Shown piece after piece: positions 46,030 through 46,398 of a stretch of DNA of 46,398 nt; positions within the stretch are counted from its first letter, which is position 1, and every line of letters begins with the position of its first letter. The position numbers were made by a program, and so were the translations under genes. The notes beneath the pieces are model-generated. The model ran no database searches. It was given only the letters and a program-made list of their open reading frames with translations, and was not told the origin of the DNA. The stretch comes from an uncultured Helicobacter sp. (GTDB taxonomy: Bacteria > Campylobacterota > Campylobacteria > Campylobacterales > Helicobacteraceae), in contig CAMWUR010000012.1 in assembly GCA_947177485.1 (NCBI GenBank), positions 1 through 46,398 on the forward strand. Direction: 5' to 3'.

Positions 46030-46398
46030 ATGCGCAGCAAAGAATTGCAGCTGTCGGGGCAGATGTTGACAGCCAAACAGCCGCTCGAATCGGCGTCATT
46101 TGATAGGGCGATTCAGGCTTTTTTGGAACGTAGAGGGCAGGAAGCAATGCCACTCGATTCGATGCAGCCTATCGACACGGGCGATTTTGCCTTTATCCAA
46201 ATCTCGCATATTTGCTATGAGCGCGAGCGCGATTGCAGCGACAAAAATTTGCTCGATTTGCAACAAATTCTAAGCGCAACAGCAAATATTGGGGGGGGGG
46301 GCAATTGCGATACCGCATTGTATATGATGGCGAGAATGGCCAAGAGAAACTATGCGTTTGCCAACAATGTTCCACACAAAATTAAGACAAAACGAGCG
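46030..46398 (+). CDS. Hypothetical protein with 11-G contingency tract (partial, runs off the window)
   Basis: The first 123 codons of a gene with strong promoter and ribosome site. The start is MRSKELQLSGQMLTAKQPLE; the protein is not recognised. At 46291-46301 there are eleven consecutive G bases inside the frame, coding for glycines. With 11 G the frame stays open to the window end (NNVPHKIKTKRA). With 10 G a TGA follows after about a dozen codons. With 12 G the reading is QLRYRIVYDGENGQEKL and stops after about 30 residues. Long G tracts in such genes usually vary by slippage, so this is probably a phase-variable gene. Which length is the ON state cannot be told from the visible part. 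Confidence 0.7.
   Translation, partial: MRSKELQLSGQMLTAKQPLESASFDRAIQAFLERRGQEAMPLDSMQPIDTGDFAFIQISHICYERERDCSDKNLLDLQQILSATANIGGGGNCDTALYMMARMAKRNYAFANNVPHKIKTKRA

Noticed and set aside
46193-46375. A 60-codon minus-strand frame at the right edge
   Set aside because: It crosses the G tract antisense to a frame with a strong promoter and ribosome site, and has no signals of its own.

Overview
The window comes from an epsilonproteobacterium of the Helicobacter/Campylobacter group, most likely a Helicobacter-type species that is not H. pylori itself. The evidence is an unbroken S10-spc-alpha ribosomal protein cluster in the H. pylori order (rpsJ to rplQ), with no rpmD (L30), a four-cysteine S14 and a 61-residue L29. 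Flanking gene sets are also typical of the group: rplI-hslV-hslU-era, an AAA ATPase plus rnhB beside rpsJ, a dgkA-eptC pair, a Csd6/Pgp2-type L,D-peptidase, and extended -10 promoters (TGN-TAYAAT or TGN-TAGAAT) that mostly lack a -35 box.

Layout. 1-3025 (minus strand): two RelBE-like toxin-antitoxin modules flank a dgkA-eptC lipid/envelope pair, and the window opens with the 5' end of a further antitoxin copy. 3114-10593 (minus): a tightly packed run rho-rplI-hslV-hslU-era-L,D-peptidase-cysN-like GTPase-yhcH, with gaps from -4 to +23 nt. 10749-12958 (plus): a zincin-motif protein of the CJM1_0395/SprA type overlapping truD, which converges on an aspartate aminotransferase (12933-14099, minus). 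14215-28047 (minus): thirty genes from rpsJ to rplQ including secY, map, infA and rpoA. 28348-29972 (plus): an ATPase of unknown role and rnhB. 30055-32988 (plus): pntAB transhydrogenase. 32985-34805 (minus): a UbiD-family decarboxylase, probably for menaquinone synthesis. 35103-38323 (plus): polA and a secreted thermonuclease. 38585-40571 (minus): uvrB, divergent from two small helical proteins and priA (40644-43012, plus). Then hup, tRNA-Arg(CCU), a TonB-dependent receptor (minus) and, at the right edge, the start of a gene carrying an 11-G tract.

Most of the window is core information processing: transcription termination, translation, secretion, replication and repair. The accessory part consists of the TA modules, the cysN-like/yhcH pair, the zincin-motif gene, the dispersed palindromic repeats at 34859-34990 and 38359-38555, the outer-membrane receptor and the poly-G gene. 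I found no CRISPR array, prophage, insertion sequence or obvious unknown multi-gene system. The best leads are the repeated antitoxin at the left edge, the poly-G contingency gene at the right edge, the symmetric uvrB/priA-operon promoter, the leaderless polA promoter, the palindromic repeat families, and the orphan CysN-like GTPase coupled to YhcH.
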